Shown here piece by piece: positions 19,924 through 32,585 of a stretch of DNA of 64,000 bases. A program made the translations under genes and the position numbers. The stretch spans positions 61,447,812-61,511,811 of the forward strand of contig CM035807.1 in NCBI GenBank assembly GCA_020466095.1, written 5' to 3'. This DNA is from Chlorops oryzae (taxonomy: Eukaryota; Arthropoda; Insecta; Diptera; Chloropidae). The notes beneath the pieces are model-generated. The model had not been told where the DNA came from, made no database searches, and saw only the letters and a program-made list of their open reading frames with translations. Numbering within the stretch: the first letter of the stretch is position 1; each line of letters begins with the position of its first letter.

Positions 19924-20629
19924 TGTTGTAGCGTCGGGATGAACGTCTAACTTGATCAGGAATGAGAAGTCCTTTTGTTTAAATTTGATTAAAACCCTTT
20001 TTTTAATTCCATTCAAATAGCTAAAGTTGAGATCCACTGATACTATTCGTAGTTCCAACCGTAGTCCTCTTTCATAGATCGATGATCAGCTTTTATAATC
20101 AGATAGTGCTTTTCATGCACTTTCTTAAGTTGGTCATTTCCAAAATGTTCTTCTGCGTCTCTTCATCGTTCTATTTCTTGACCTGGTTGTTGCTGTCGCG
20201 CTGACCCAGTTCTTCTTCCGCGCTGATGCAATCTTGAGTAATACTTGCTGTTGTGGGAGTTATACGGGAGCTGTGTCAATTACGTGCATTGCCCCACATT
20301 CTGCTGGGTCAAATTGATTGTTGTTGTTGCTATTGGCCATTGCTTATTTCCGCTATCGTCAGCTTAATTTCGGCCTTAAACTACGACCTGTTGTTGTTGT
20401 TATTGTTCTTGGCATAAGTCAGCTTATGCAGTTACTTCTGCTGGCTCGCTGACTCATTGCCTTACGTTCTACTGCTGGTTGGCCCGAACCGATCCCTTTA
20501 CTGGTATCGTTGGCTTTGATTGTTTACGTCAGCATTTTTTATTATGGGCGCTAATGGTTTTCTTGTTGTACTCTTCTGTTGATCGAGAAATGAGTAGGCG
20601 AACTGTTTGTGTTGTTGTGACACACAACA
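19924..20629 (-). repeat. Element C 3' LTR
   Basis: 706 bp. It shares the ends TGTTGTGTG..CTACAACA (minus-strand sense) with the LTR at 44033-44831 but lacks about 95 bp near its gag-side end. No PBS adjoins it on the left; gypsy-B gag does. Confidence 0.75.
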
Positions 20630-21468
20630 TCTTTCCCGTAGTTAAACCTTTCCTTAGGCTTCTTGTCCCTGTTTTCGATAGCTGCTGTGATAATTATACC
20701 TTTGTTGCTTGTAGGGTAATCAGCGTCGCCTGTTACAGATATAAGTTTAATTTCTTCTCTTTTCTTGTTGCGTAGCTGTTGTTGTCACCGTGTTTCGATG
20801 AAATACCTTAACTCTGCTTACTTAAAAGTTATCAAATAAGATGAACATATCTTAAAGATATTTTTTTGAAACATGTTCTTAATTGCTTGTTATATATTTG
20901 GGGAATTTTTAAATGACAAATTAACTAAATTTTTTGTTTAATTGGTTTAAATTTATTCTTCTCTTAAATGTATATTTACGTTTATTTTTAAATTCTTTAG
21001 ATTATCTGTTATACTATCGGTTCCTTTTAAACATAAACAGAATTGCCTTTACTTATTGTATACATGTATGCTTCTCAAAGTTTTCTGTTATACTATCGAT
21101 TTGAAGAGTATCTCTAATTTTATTTTTTTCGAATGGCCTTGCATACCTTAGGATTGTTTTAATAGAAAAAACTTTTTAATCTAAAATTCATTGTCTTTAA
21201 TCTAGATAACTATGACCCATTCTGATTATTTGTTGAATCCTTAAAACTATCTGGGTATTCTTATATATATTTATATATATAATTATTTTTAAATATTTTT
21301 TTAAGATGACTCAATTTCAGAAACGATACAAGCATTTCTGTTTGCATTTTCTTTTGCTTCGTCTTGACCGCGCGACATAAGTTCAAAAGCTTATGTCGTA
21401 ATTTGTAAGTATGTGCATGCATGTATTGGCCATCCATGCAAATTCTTTTTATGTCTGTAAATATGAGC
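20630..21468. other. Element C 3' internal region, no gene recognised
   Basis: Directly next to the LTR a minus-strand stretch of about 58 codons (EEIKLISVTGDADYPTSNKG..) is open but matches nothing I know. The rest to 21468 is AT-rich without ORFs. This fits the long non-coding 3' tract seen in family X. Confidence 0.4.
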
Positions 21469-21640
21469 ATTAGACCGTACCTCAAAAAAAAAGTGCGCCG
21501 TATACCAGCGAATATGATGCATTTTTGCAAGACAATAACAAAAAGAAAAAAAATTTTTTTTTCGATCGAACCTAGAGGTCGCGCATTGGTATATTTCTTC
21601 ATATCTCTGGTGTTTACAGTCGGATTTTATATATATAATT
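21469..21640 (+). repeat. Arm 1 of an inverted repeat pair (partner at 32380-32562)
   Basis: TTAGACCGTACC..AAAGTGCGCCGTATACCAGCG..TCTGGTGTTTACAGTCGG here is reproduced in inverse orientation at 32380-32562, one copy on each side of the family X dimer. Likely terminal repeats of a small TIR element that later received the dimer. Confidence 0.7.
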
Positions 21641-22035
21641 AAACATTTAAATAAAATATTTAATAGCATACTTTCAGGGAGAATTGCTTTTTTTGGAATA
21701 TTAAACGGTTATAGTTCCCTAATGCGTTATTTTACAACAACAGTGTTTTCGGCAAAATTACTTAGCATATCTCAAAGTACATTTTGATGTTAATTTGGAA
21801 CACCAAACTTAAACTCATAGATAGATAGGGACCAAACAGTGAACAAAATAACTTTAATAAAATTTTTAAATTTAATAAAAATAGTTATGTTGGAAATATC
21901 GATACACTTCCTGAGGAGAAGTTTAATGATATTTTAAGGGTTTTATTTTTTTGATATTAGAGTGGTACATAAGGGTGTAGGCACTGAGATCTTGGGGGTA
22001 AGTACTAGAACGGTACGCCCGAGGTCAATGACCTC

Positions 22036-22808
22036 TGTTGTGAGTCTCTCCCAAACTCACATGTGGTCACCTTAAACCGAAAGCAAAAGGCAGTGACCTG
22101 CATTTATGAATTTCACTTCAAGGAGATTCCATGCTACTCAAAAACACTGTCCAGCGTAAAATTGCTGACAAATGCAAGCATGCAGTTCGGCCGCTGGTAA
22201 CAACAACAACATTGGCACAGTATAAGCATGGTTAACAAACATCAGCACAAGTACAGCGAATGCACAATTGCAATCCGATCGCTGGCAATAACAACAACAA
22301 CACACGTCAAGAGTTTTTACGTAAGAGCAGCAACAACTACAAAAGAAGAACAAAGAACATCGGAATAGCTGTATGTAGTAACAACAACAATATGGCAATG
22401 TGGGCACATTTACGGGTGAAGGTCGCGGTGAAGCTATTGCAATATGTTCGGGAAGAATCGACGACGATCGCGGATATTGGGAATAGTCAATATTGCAAGA
22501 TCAGCAATATTGATCTATATAAACGGAACTTCGACGACTGGAAAGGGACTTCTGCGAGCGTACTCACCAAAGGGCCACGACGGAGAAGTTAATAGTCAAG
22601 CAATAGGGATATTTGTATTTGAAAGTATAGGATTCATTTTATTAAATAAAGGATTAAAACCTATTTGTTGGTGTCTTTTATTTGATAAAGGAAATACGGG
22701 GACTATTATACGCTCGACTTTGTCTGAGCGCTTGGTACCCTACGTTGTAACTTAGTGACATTTGTGCGCTCGACACAGTTTGAGCGCTGTGCACACTATA
22801 CTACAACA
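22036..22808 (+). repeat. Family X LTR 1
   Basis: 773 bp, TGTTGTGAG..CTACAACA, with AATAAA in its 3' part and CAACAA-rich central tracts. Diagnostic variants relative to LTR 3: AAGGAGATTCC, the uninterrupted CAACAACAACAAC tract, GGAGAAGTT, GTATTTGAAAG, TAACTTAGTG and TTTGAGCG. Confidence 0.95.
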
Positions 22809-22922
22809 TTTATGGCGCAGCCGGTATTCGACTGACTTTCAGTTGGATCGAAATCAGTTCTCTAAAAGTTTTTTTTTAATTATTGATCGTTGTGCGGTTT
22901 AATTTATGACGCTATTCAGCTA

Positions 22923-23180
22923 AATTGGGGCTGTGACAGTCTTAAACAGTAATTAGTTATTACCAAACTTGCAGAAAAGTTCGTCAAATTGAACTGCATT
23001 ATCGATTATAATTTTTAAGCAAAGTTTATATCGACAAGGTTTGCTTGCCAATATAACTGAGCAAAAAAGCTTGAAAGAATATTAAAATTTTATATCAAAA
23101 GTGTACATACATGATCGGCTATGAAAATTCGCCTTGAATTGGGGCTGTGACAGTCTTAAAAAGTAATTAGTTATTACCAA
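22923..23180 (+). repeat. Family X leader direct repeat
   Basis: The segment TTGGGGCTGTGACAGTC..AGTAATTAGTTATTACCAA occurs at about 22923 and again at about 23137. The same pair is found in the other copies (from about 27674 and 33444). Function unknown; its position between PBS and ORF suits a packaging or dimerisation signal, which is speculation. Confidence 0.75.
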
Positions 23181-23630
23181 GACAATCCGAATAAAAATTC
23201 GTTAGCACGATTGTATGGTAAAACGCTTGTAGGATATTTTTATTTTTGAAGAAAACCAATACTTTCAAATTAAATATTCGTATAAAAAGTGAAAATAAGT
23301 TTTTTTTAAGTAATTGTCAACGGTAGATGTTCAACGCAAAATAAATAAAAATAAAATGGTAAGTACAAAACATCTTAAATAAAAAATTTTTCGCCCAGAG
23401 TCCTTGCTGTTACCGATAAATTGCAATATTTTTGTGAGATCGAAATAAGAATTGCTCGGTTATTTGCATATTTTCAGAAAAATGAGTCATTTAGAGAAAA
23501 AACGGCATAATAAATGGAAAACGGTTTTGTAATCATAGTCAAAATGTAGTTCGAAGTGAAAAGCCACTTAGATATCAATTATCTACGCAAATTTATATAG
23601 TAGAATTAGTATTGATGGATCAGAAATAAA

Positions 23631-24918
23631 ATGCCATTTTTCAAAAAATCAGAAGGACATAAGACCTTCTGTGAAGATTTAGATAGGTCCCGAATATATA
23701 ATAGAATAAAAAATGTTGAAAGTAAAAAGGAAAAATTGTTGAAAATTAAGAAAGATTTTCGGAATTTGGGAGTCGAAGATGAAATTCACTTAGAGTTTGT
23801 AAATAAGGTAAAAAATATTGAGAGTAAAAAAGAAAAGTTATTGAAGTATAAGCCTCCATAGAAAACAGATGAAAAAGTTCATGTAGTAACTTATTTTCAT
23901 TCTCACAATATGTTATTATTAAATGAGAAAAATGAAGAAAAGGGGCAAGACAGAGAAAGCATCATATCTCTTTGCCAGGTAGATAATAAAAAAGAACCAG
24001 CTAAAGAAGGCAAAAGGATTGAAACTTTGATGAATAAAAGCTTTTGTGTTATTCATTTTAACTTTTTTTTATCGAAAAAGTCATAGTAAGCTGTGTTTGG
24101 GCTTATTTAATCTGGGATGAACATAAAAAACAAATTAATAGAAAAAAAGTCAGTAACTATAACGAATCTGCACTTAAAATTGAAGGTTCGCAATCAGTGT
24201 CGTATTTCCTCGTGGACAAGCTATAAATGATAGGGTTGCCTTGTTAGTGGACACTGGGCCGGATAAAAGTTTGATGAAGTCAGATGTATTGAAAATAGGA
24301 TCTGATTCAGGAAAAAGCAGATTTGGAGAAAATATAGACATTCAGAAAAACGTAGAGCTTGTGCATTCAGAGCTAAGTCAATCAGAGTCACTTCAACTCG
24401 TCGTTCCCAACATCGATAAGATTTGTATTGCAGACGCAGTTACGATCAAAGCGAGGGAAGCGAAAGTGGCACCGATTTTCGAGAAAATAGTGTTGGACGA
24501 TAAGGAAATTGAGAAAAAAGAAATTAATGATAAAAAGGGACTATCTAGCGGTGGGGATGCTGTGATTAAAATGTCGAATGTATTGGAGTACGAGTTCGAC
24601 GAGGAGTTCGAGGATAATTTTTGTGGTAAAAATAGTAATGAAGAAATTGAATTCGGCAAGGAGGTCGAGAATAATTCTTGTGGTACTAGAAGAGATGGTA
24701 CTAACGGTAATAAAGAAGTAATTGAAGATATTTTGAAAGAAAATCCACCAGATAGAGATAGAAATCCCCATGAGAAGGTATCAGTTAAAAATGTAAACCT
24801 AAATGAAGAGTCAGAGGTTAGAGAGCTGACGCTGTACGATTATTTCAAAAGTCCGAATGTAATTCAAAAGTTTTTCTCCATTGTAAAAGTATCTGTTTCT
24901 CAAACAAAGCAAATCTAA
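23631..24918 (+). pseudogene. Family X protein, copy 1, disrupted
   Basis: Homologous to the intact ORF at 34358-35899. The N-terminal part (77 residues with 1.4 copies of the KNxESKKEKLL repeat) ends at a TAG at 23859, where copy 2 has TAT. The hydrophobic segment is shortened by an internal deletion, and a 16-bp deletion near 24198 shifts the frame. The C-terminal part (24241-24918) is open from LLVDTGPDKSLM through the acidic tail. Not functional as a full protein. Confidence 0.85.
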
Positions 24919-25584
24919 ATTAAAATTATTGCTTATTAAGATAAAACATGCAAGAGATTTAAAAGATCTAGACAAATTTTTCGTCCATAACTACAACGTG
25001 CCGTAGCTTTATTAAAAATTCAAAATACTATCCCAAAACATAGGTTCATCTCGACTAAAACGAGAGCTGACTGTTTTTATATCTAATCATTACTGTCACA
25101 AAAAAATTTCTTTTTAATATCGCTTGCTGCGATGTCTAAATAAGGAATGACAACGAAAAATAAAAATATAGTTCAAATAAATTCATTTACAAATAGAAAA
25201 AAAACAACATTTTTTTTTAAACATTGCGGTTATACGAATTTTAAAGATTTGTAACATCTATTTTGTCTCATATTGTAAATGCAGACGTTTCACCTCTCCG
25301 AGTGAAGAATTTCACGACGTTGAAATAAGCAGGAGGGACTCAGGGCAAATAATGTCTACTGTTATTATCTTTCAAGGTAAACCAACGAGAAGGACTGGAA
25401 GAATTTAAGAGAGAAAAAGGAGATATAATAAGTTGGTAAATATAAAAAAACACATTTATACAAATATTTGCAAAATATTGGTATATATGTATGTACATAT
25501 ATCAAGAGACATCTAATTCAAAGTAATACCTTGAAAGCATAGGTATTTTTCCGCTTATAACTAAGTTTGAATGAAAGAAAAATG

Positions 25585-25615
<31 letters not shown>

Positions 25616-26784
25616 ATACAAATTATATGTATATATGTGTTGAAATATAAAAAATAAGAGTAAATAGAAAGAATATGGTAGAATAGAAGTATTTTAAAAC
25701 CATTCACCGAATAAAAGAGAATGTTAAAACACAAAATTATTAAGAAAAAGAAAAGCAAATTATATATGTAAAATGGAAAACAAAATAAGACAAAGAACAA
25801 AAAAAAATAAATATATTTATATATAAAATAAATAAATAAAAATTTTGAGAAAAGGTAAATTACAAATTTTTATCAATTTTTAATTACGGTGACGGGATAT
25901 ATGTATTGTTAGCTATGAAAACAAAAGGAAGAAAAAAAATTATATTCACAGACAAAAACCTCAAAGTATAGGTACCTTACAAACCTTTTGTTTTTGAAAC
26001 TCTTATAAACAAAGTACAATTTTAGAAAAATAATGAAAAAAAAAAAAAAGAATTATAAAAGAAAATATGAAATTGAACGATAAAAAGTAAATGTTAAGAA
26101 AAATAAACAATAAATAAAGTATACATGATTGTTAAATAAGCTGCAAGAGAATTAATTCAAAACATTATATAGATACTAAGAAAGTATACTATGAAATAAA
26201 TTTAAGCCCAAAGAATGGTCTGGATACGCACTATCGAAACAGCGGGAGCATCGTTTAAACAACAGCAGTGGTATACATCGAACACGCATCAACATAAATT
26301 TCACGATTCATCATTTGCCTAAAAACAACGTCTTCGCCAGCATTAGGCAAACATCTAAATTTCTTATCAACCATCACCGTAAACGTTTCAACATTGTCAC
26401 CTTTAAATCATGAAGCAACTCAGCAACAGTAACGATGCATACTCTATACATCATATGTTAACATTTCTAAATCATCAGCAACTAATACGCGACTTCTTTT
26501 AGAAGGGGAGGGAGTGAGTCAAGGTTGTCCCTAAATTAAAACTTCTGAACAACCTGCCAGCATTATTTTTCCTTAAACAACGTCTATGTGGTCACAACAT
26601 CAGCAGCTCGTTTCAGTACAAGAAAATTAGGGTAAACATCGCAGCAACCACTCTCATCTTGCAAGTACGGGATACGTCAACTGAATGTTAATTTAAAACC
26701 GCAGCAGCCGCAATGTTAAAAGCGCATCCAATTCTGAGGTTTTCGATCATCGCTATGGAGCGATTTTCTTCAAAGGGGGAGGGA
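24919..26784 (+). other. Family X long AT-rich 3' tract with PPT (copy 1)
   Basis: About 1.9 kb without credible ORFs, including a (TA)n microsatellite at 25587-25611. It ends with the PPT AAAGGGGGAGGGA at 26772-26784. Copy 2 (29669-31551) is nearly identical, apart from a 17-bp deletion in copy 1 near 25898. Confidence 0.8.
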
Positions 26785-27557
26785 TGTTGTGAGTCTCTCC
26801 CAAACTCACATGTGGTCACCTTAAACCGAAAGCAAAAGGCAGTGACCTGCATTTATGAATTTCACTTCAAGGTGATTCCATGCTACTCAAAAACACTGTC
26901 CAGCGTAAAATTGCTGACAAATGCAAGCATGCAGTTCGGCCGCTGGTAACAACAACAACATTGGCACAGTATAAGCATGGTTAACAAACATCAGCACAAG
27001 TACAGCGAATGCACAATTGCAATCCGATCGCTGGCAATAACAACACCAACACACGTCAAGAGTTTTTACGTAAGAGCAACAACAACTACAAAAGAAGAAC
27101 AAAGAACATCGGAATAGCTGTATGTAGTAACAACAACAATATGGCAATGTGGGCACATTTACGGGTGAAGGTCGCGGTGAAGCTATTGCAATATGTTCGG
27201 GAAGAATCGACGACGATCGCGGATATTGGGAATAGTCAATATTGCAAGATCAGCAATATTGATCTATATAAACGGAACTTCGACGACTGGAAAGGGACTT
27301 CTGCGAGCGTACTCACCAAAGGGCCACGACGGCGAAGGTAATAGTCAAGCAATAGGGATATTTGTATTCGAAAGTATAGGATTCATTTTATTAAATAAAG
27401 GATTAAAACCTATTTGTTGGTGTCTTTTATTTGATAAAGGAAATACGGGGACTATTATACGCTCGACTTTGTCTGAGCGCTTGGTACCCTACGTTGTAAC
27501 TTAGTGACATTTGTGCGCTCGACACAGTTTGAGCGCTGTGCACACTATACTACAACA
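26785..27557 (+). repeat. Family X LTR 2, shared and recombinant
   Basis: 773 bp. Its 5' part carries the variants of LTR 3 (AAGGTGATTCC, AACACCAACAC, GGCGAAGG, GTATTCGAAAG). Its 3' part carries those of LTR 1 (TAACTTAGTG, TTTGAGCG). The switch lies between about 27370 and 27497. Confidence 0.9.
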
Positions 27558-28379
27558 TTTATGGCGCAGCCGGTATTCGACTGACTTTCAGTTGGATCGA
27601 AATCAGTTCTCTAAAAGTTTTTTTTTAATTATTGATCGTTGTGCGGTTTAATTTATGACGCTATTCAGCTAAATTGGGGCTGTGACAGTCTTAAACAGTA
27701 ATTAGTTATTACCAAACTTGCAGAAAAGTTCGTCAAATTGAACTGCATTATCGATTATAATTTTTAAGCAAAGTTTATATCGACAAGGTTTGCTTGCCAA
27801 TATAACTGAGCAAAAAAGCTTGAAAGAATATTAAAATTTTATATCAAAAGTGTACATACATGATCGGCTATGAAAATTCGCCTTGAATTGGGGCTGTGAC
27901 AGTCTTAAAAAGTAATTAGTTATTACCAAGACAATCCGAATAAAAATTCGTTAGCACGATTGTATGGTAAAACGCTTGTAGGATATTTTTATTTTTGAAG
28001 AAAACCAATACTTTCAAATTAAATATTCGTATAAAAAGTGAAAATAAGTTTTTTTTAAGTAATTGTCAACGGTAGATGTTCAACGCAAAATAAATAAAAA
28101 TAAAATGGTAAGTACAAAACATCTTAAATAAAAAATTTTTCGCCCAGAGTCCTTGCTGTTACCGATAAATTGCAATATTTTTGTGAGATCGAAATAAGAA
28201 TTGCTCGGTTATTTGCATATTTTCAGAAAAATGAGTCATTTAGAGAAAAAACGGCATAATAAATGGAAAACGGTTTTGTAATCATAGTCAAAATGTAGTT
28301 CGAAGTGAAAAGCCACTTAGATATCAATTATCTACGCAAATTTATATAGTAGAATTAGTATTGATGGATCAGAAATAAA

Positions 28380-29668
28380 ATGCCATTTTTCAAAAAATCA
28401 GAAGGACATAAGAACCTTCTGTGAAGATTTAGATAGGTCCCGAATATATAATAGAATAAAAAATGTTGAAAGTAAAAAGGAAAAATTGTTGAAAATTAAG
28501 AAAGATTTTCGGAATTTGGGAGTCGAAGATGAAATTCACTTAGAGTTTGTAAATAAGGTAAAAAATATTGAGAGTAAAAAAGAAAAGTTATTGAAGTATA
28601 AGCCTCCATATAAAACAGATGAAAAAGTTCATGTAGTAACTTATTTTCATTCTCACAATATGTTATTATTAAATGAGAAAAATGAAGAAAAGGGGCAAGA
28701 CAGAGAAAGCATCATATCTCTTTGCCAGGTAGATAATAAAAAAGAACCAGCTAAAGAAGGCAAAAGGATTGAAACTTTGATGAATAAAAGCTTTTGTGTT
28801 ATTCATTTTAACTTTTTTTTTATCGAAAAAGTCATAGTAAGCTGTGTTTGGGCTTATTTAATCTGGGATGAACATAAAAAACAAATTAATAGAAAAAAAG
28901 TCAGTAACTATAACGAATCTGCACTTAAAATTGAAGGTTCGCAATCAGTGTCGTATTTCCTCGTGGACAAGCTATAAATGATAGGGTTGCCTTGTTAGTG
29001 GACACTGGGCCGGATAAAAGTTTGATGAAGTCAGATGTATTGAAAATAGGATCTGATTCAGGAAAAAGCAGATTTGGAGAAAATATAGACATTCAGAAAA
29101 ACGTAGAGCTTGTGCATTCAGAGCTAAGTCAATCAGAGTCACTTCAACTCGTCGTTCCCAACATCGATAAGATTTGTATTGCAGACGCAGTTACGATCAA
29201 AGCGAGGGAAGCGAAAGTGGCACCGATTTTCGAGAAAATAGTGTTGGACGATAAGGAAATTGAGAAAAAAGAAATTAATGATAAAAAGGGACTATCTAGC
29301 GGTGGGGATGCTGTGATTAAAATGTCGAATGTATTGGAGTACGAGTTCGACGAGGAGTTCGAGGATAATTTTTGTGGTAAAAATAGTAATGAAGAAATTG
29401 AATTCGGCAAGGAGGTCGAGAATAATTCTTGTGGTACTAGAAGAGATGGTACTAACGGTAATAAAGAAGTAATTGAAGATTTTTGAAAGAAAATCCACCA
29501 GATAGAGATAGAAATCCCCATGAGAAGGTATCAGTTAAAAATGTAAACCTAAATGAAGAGTCAGAGGTTAGAGAGCTGACGCTGTACGATTATTTCAAAA
29601 GTCCGAATGTAATTCAAAAGTTTTTCTCCATTGTAAAAGTATCTGTTTCTCAAACAAAGCAAATCTAA
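28380..29668 (+). pseudogene. Family X protein, copy 2, disrupted
   Basis: Nearly identical to copy 1 but with its own lesions. An extra A after 28413 shifts the frame soon after the ATG. The TAG of copy 1 is absent, so the frame runs from 28486 to 28977. The same hydrophobic-segment and 16-bp deletions as in copy 1 are present. A 2-bp loss near 29480 shifts the acidic tail. The deletions shared with copy 1 pre-date the duplication; the single-copy lesions came later. Confidence 0.85.
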
Positions 29669-31551
29669 ATTAAAATTATTGCTTATTAAGATAAAACATG
29701 CAAGAGATTTAAAAGATCTAGACAAATTTTTCGTCCATAACTACAACGTGCCGTAGCTTTATTAAAAATTCAAAATACTATCCCAAAACATAGGTTCATC
29801 TCGACTAAAACGAGAGCTGACTGTTTTTATATCTAATCATTACTGTCACAAAAAAATTTCTTTTTAATATCGCTTGCTGCGATGTCTAAATAAGGAATGA
29901 CAACGAAAAAATAAAAATATAGTTCAAATAAATTCATTTACAAATAGAAAAAAAACAACATTTTTTTTTAAACATTGCGGTTATACGAATTTTAAAGATT
30001 TGTAACATCTATTTTGTCTCATATTGTAAATGCAGACGTTTCACCTCTCCGAGTGAAGAATTTCACGACGTTGAAATAAGCAGGAGGGACTCAGGGCAAA
30101 TAATGTCTACTGTTATTATCTTTCAAGGTAAACCAACGAGAAGGACTGGAAGAATTTAAGAGAGAAAAAGGAGATATAATAAGTTGGTAAATATAAAAAA
30201 ACACATTTATACAAATATTTGCAAAATATTGGTATATATGTATGTACATATATCAAGAGACATCTAATTCAAAGTAATACCTTGAAAGCATAGGTATTTT
30301 TCCGCTTATAACTAAGTTTGAATGAAAGAAAAATGTAATATATATATATATATATATATATTCAAATACAAATTATATGTATATATGTGTTGAAATATAA
30401 AAAATAAGAGTAAATAGAAAGAATATGGTAGAATAGAAGTATTTTAAAACCATTCACCGAATAAAAGAGAATGTTAAAACACAAAATTATTAAGAAAAAG
30501 AAAAGCAAATTATATATGTAAAATGGAAAACAAAATAAGACAAAGAACAAAAAAAAAATAAATATATTTATATATAAAATAAATAAATAAAAATTTTGAG
30601 AAAAGGTAAATTACAAATTTTTATCAATTTTTAATTACGGTGACGGGTACATCATAAGAAAACAATATATGTATTGTTAGCTATGAAAACAAAAGGAAGA
30701 AAAAAAATTATATTCACAGACAAAAACCTCAAAGTATAGGTACCTTACAAACCTTTTGTTTTTGAAACTCTTATAAACAAAGTACAATTTTAGAAAAATA
30801 ATGAAAAAAAAAAAAAGAATTATAAAAGAAAATATGAAATTGAACGATAAAAAGTAAATGTTAAGAAAAATAAACAATAAATAAAGTATACATGATTGTT
30901 AAATAAGCTGCAAGAGAATTAATTCAAAACATTATATAGATACTAAGAAAGTATACTATGAAATAAATTTAAGCCCAAAGAATGGTCTGGATACGCACTA
31001 TCGAAACAGCGGGAGCATCGTTTAAACAACAGCAGTGGTATACATCGAACACGCATCAACATAAATTTCACGATTCATCATTTGCCTAAAAACAACGTCT
31101 TCGCCAGCATTAGGCAAACATCTAAATTTCTTATCAACCATCACCGTAAACGTTTCAACATTGTCACCTTTAAATCATGAAGCAACTCAGCAACAGTAAC
31201 GATGCATACTCTATACATCATATGTTAACATTTCTAAATCATCAACAACTAATACGCGACTTCTTTTAGAAGGGGAGGGAGTGAGTCAAGGTTGTCCCTA
31301 AATTAAAACTTCTGAACAACCTGCCAGCATTATTTTTCCTTAAACAACGTCTATGTGGTCACAACATCAGCAGCTCGTTTCAGTACAAGAAAATTAGGGT
31401 AAACATCGCAGCAACCACTCTCATCTTGCAAGTACGGGATACGTCAACTGAATGTTAATTTAAAACCGCAGCAGCCGCAATGTTAAAAGCGCATCCAATT
31501 CTGAGGTTTTCGATCATCGCTATGGAGCGATTTTCTTCAAAGGGGGAGGGA

Positions 31552-32324
31552 TGTTGTGAGTCTCTCCCAAACTCACATGTGGTCACCTTAAACCGAAAGC
31601 AAAAGGCAGTGACCTGCATTTATGAATTTCACTTCAAGGTGATTCCATGCTACTCAAAAACACTGTCCAGCGTAAAATTGCTGACAAATGCAAGCATGCA
31701 GTTCGGCCGCTGGTAACAACAACAACATTGGCACAGTATAAGCATGGTTAACAAACATCAGCACAAGTACAGCGAATGCACAATTGCAATCCGATCGCTG
31801 GCAATAACAACACCAACACACGTCAAGAGTTTTTACGTAAGAGCAACAACAACTACAAAAGAAGAACAAAGAACATCGGAATAGCTGTATGTAGTAACAA
31901 CAACAATATGGCAATGTGGGCACATTTACGGGTGAAGGTCGCGGTGAAGCTATTGCAATATGTTCGGGAAGAATCGACGACGATCGCGGATATTGGGAAT
32001 AGTCAATATTGCAAGATCAGCAATATTGATCTATATAAACGGAACTTCGACGACTGGAAAGGGACTTCTGCGAGCGTACTCACCAAAGGGCCACGACGGC
32101 GAAGGTAATAGTCAAGCAATAGGGATATTTGTATTCGAAAGTATAGGATTCATTTTATTAAATAAAGGATTAAAACCTATTTGTTGGTGTCTTTTATTTG
32201 ATAAAGGAAATACGGGGACTATTATACGCTCGACTTTGTCTGAGCGCTTGGTACCCTACGTTGTAAATAAGTGACATTTGTGCGCTCGACACAGTTTAAG
32301 CGCTGTGCACACTATACTACAACA
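31552..32324 (+). repeat. Family X LTR 3
   Basis: 773 bp. Terminal LTR of the dimer, followed by the CCTC duplication. Private variants TAAATAAGTG and TTTAAGCG distinguish its 3' part. Confidence 0.95.
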
Positions 32325-32379
32325 CCTCTAAAGGTGCCATATTGGCCTCTTTGCGACAAAAACATTGATGTACCAAACT

Positions 32380-32562
32380 TTAAAATCCGACTGTAAACAC
32401 CAGAGATATGAAGAAATATACCAATGCGCGACCTCTAGGTTCGATCGAAAAAAAATTTTTTTTTTCTTTTTGTTATTGTCTTGCGAAAATGCGTCATTTT
32501 CGCTGGTATACGGCGCACTTTTTTTTTTCTCCATATAAGGTGGTACGGTCTAATGTACATAC
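32380..32562 (-). repeat. Arm 2 of the inverted repeat pair (partner at 21469-21640)
   Basis: Inverse complement of 21469-21640, ending GGTACGGTCTAA. It separates the dimer from copy B. Confidence 0.7.
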
Positions 32563-32585
32563 ACTTCTTAAATTGTTTGACATTG

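Larger units (their letters stand above)
22036..32324 (+). mobile_element. Family X tandem dimer: LTR-int-LTR-int-LTR
   Basis: Three 773-bp LTRs (22036-22808, 26785-27557, 31552-32324) enclose two almost identical internal regions. The whole array has a single 4-bp duplication CCTC (22032-22035, 32325-32328); the middle LTR is shared. Each internal region starts with a PBS TGGCGCAGCCGGTATTCG (tRNA-Ser-type start) and ends with the PPT AAAGGGGGAGGGA. No RT or integrase is present. The array interrupts an inverted-repeat element inside element C. Confidence 0.95.

Noticed and set aside
21261..21602. 113-codon minus-strand open stretch
   Set aside because: It crosses the end of an inverted-repeat arm and low-complexity A/T runs, with no known domain.
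22138..22407. Cys/Tyr-rich minus-strand open stretch in the family X LTRs (also at 26887 and 31654)
   Set aside because: It is the reverse reading of CAACAA-rich LTR sequence, present in each LTR; no gene evidence.
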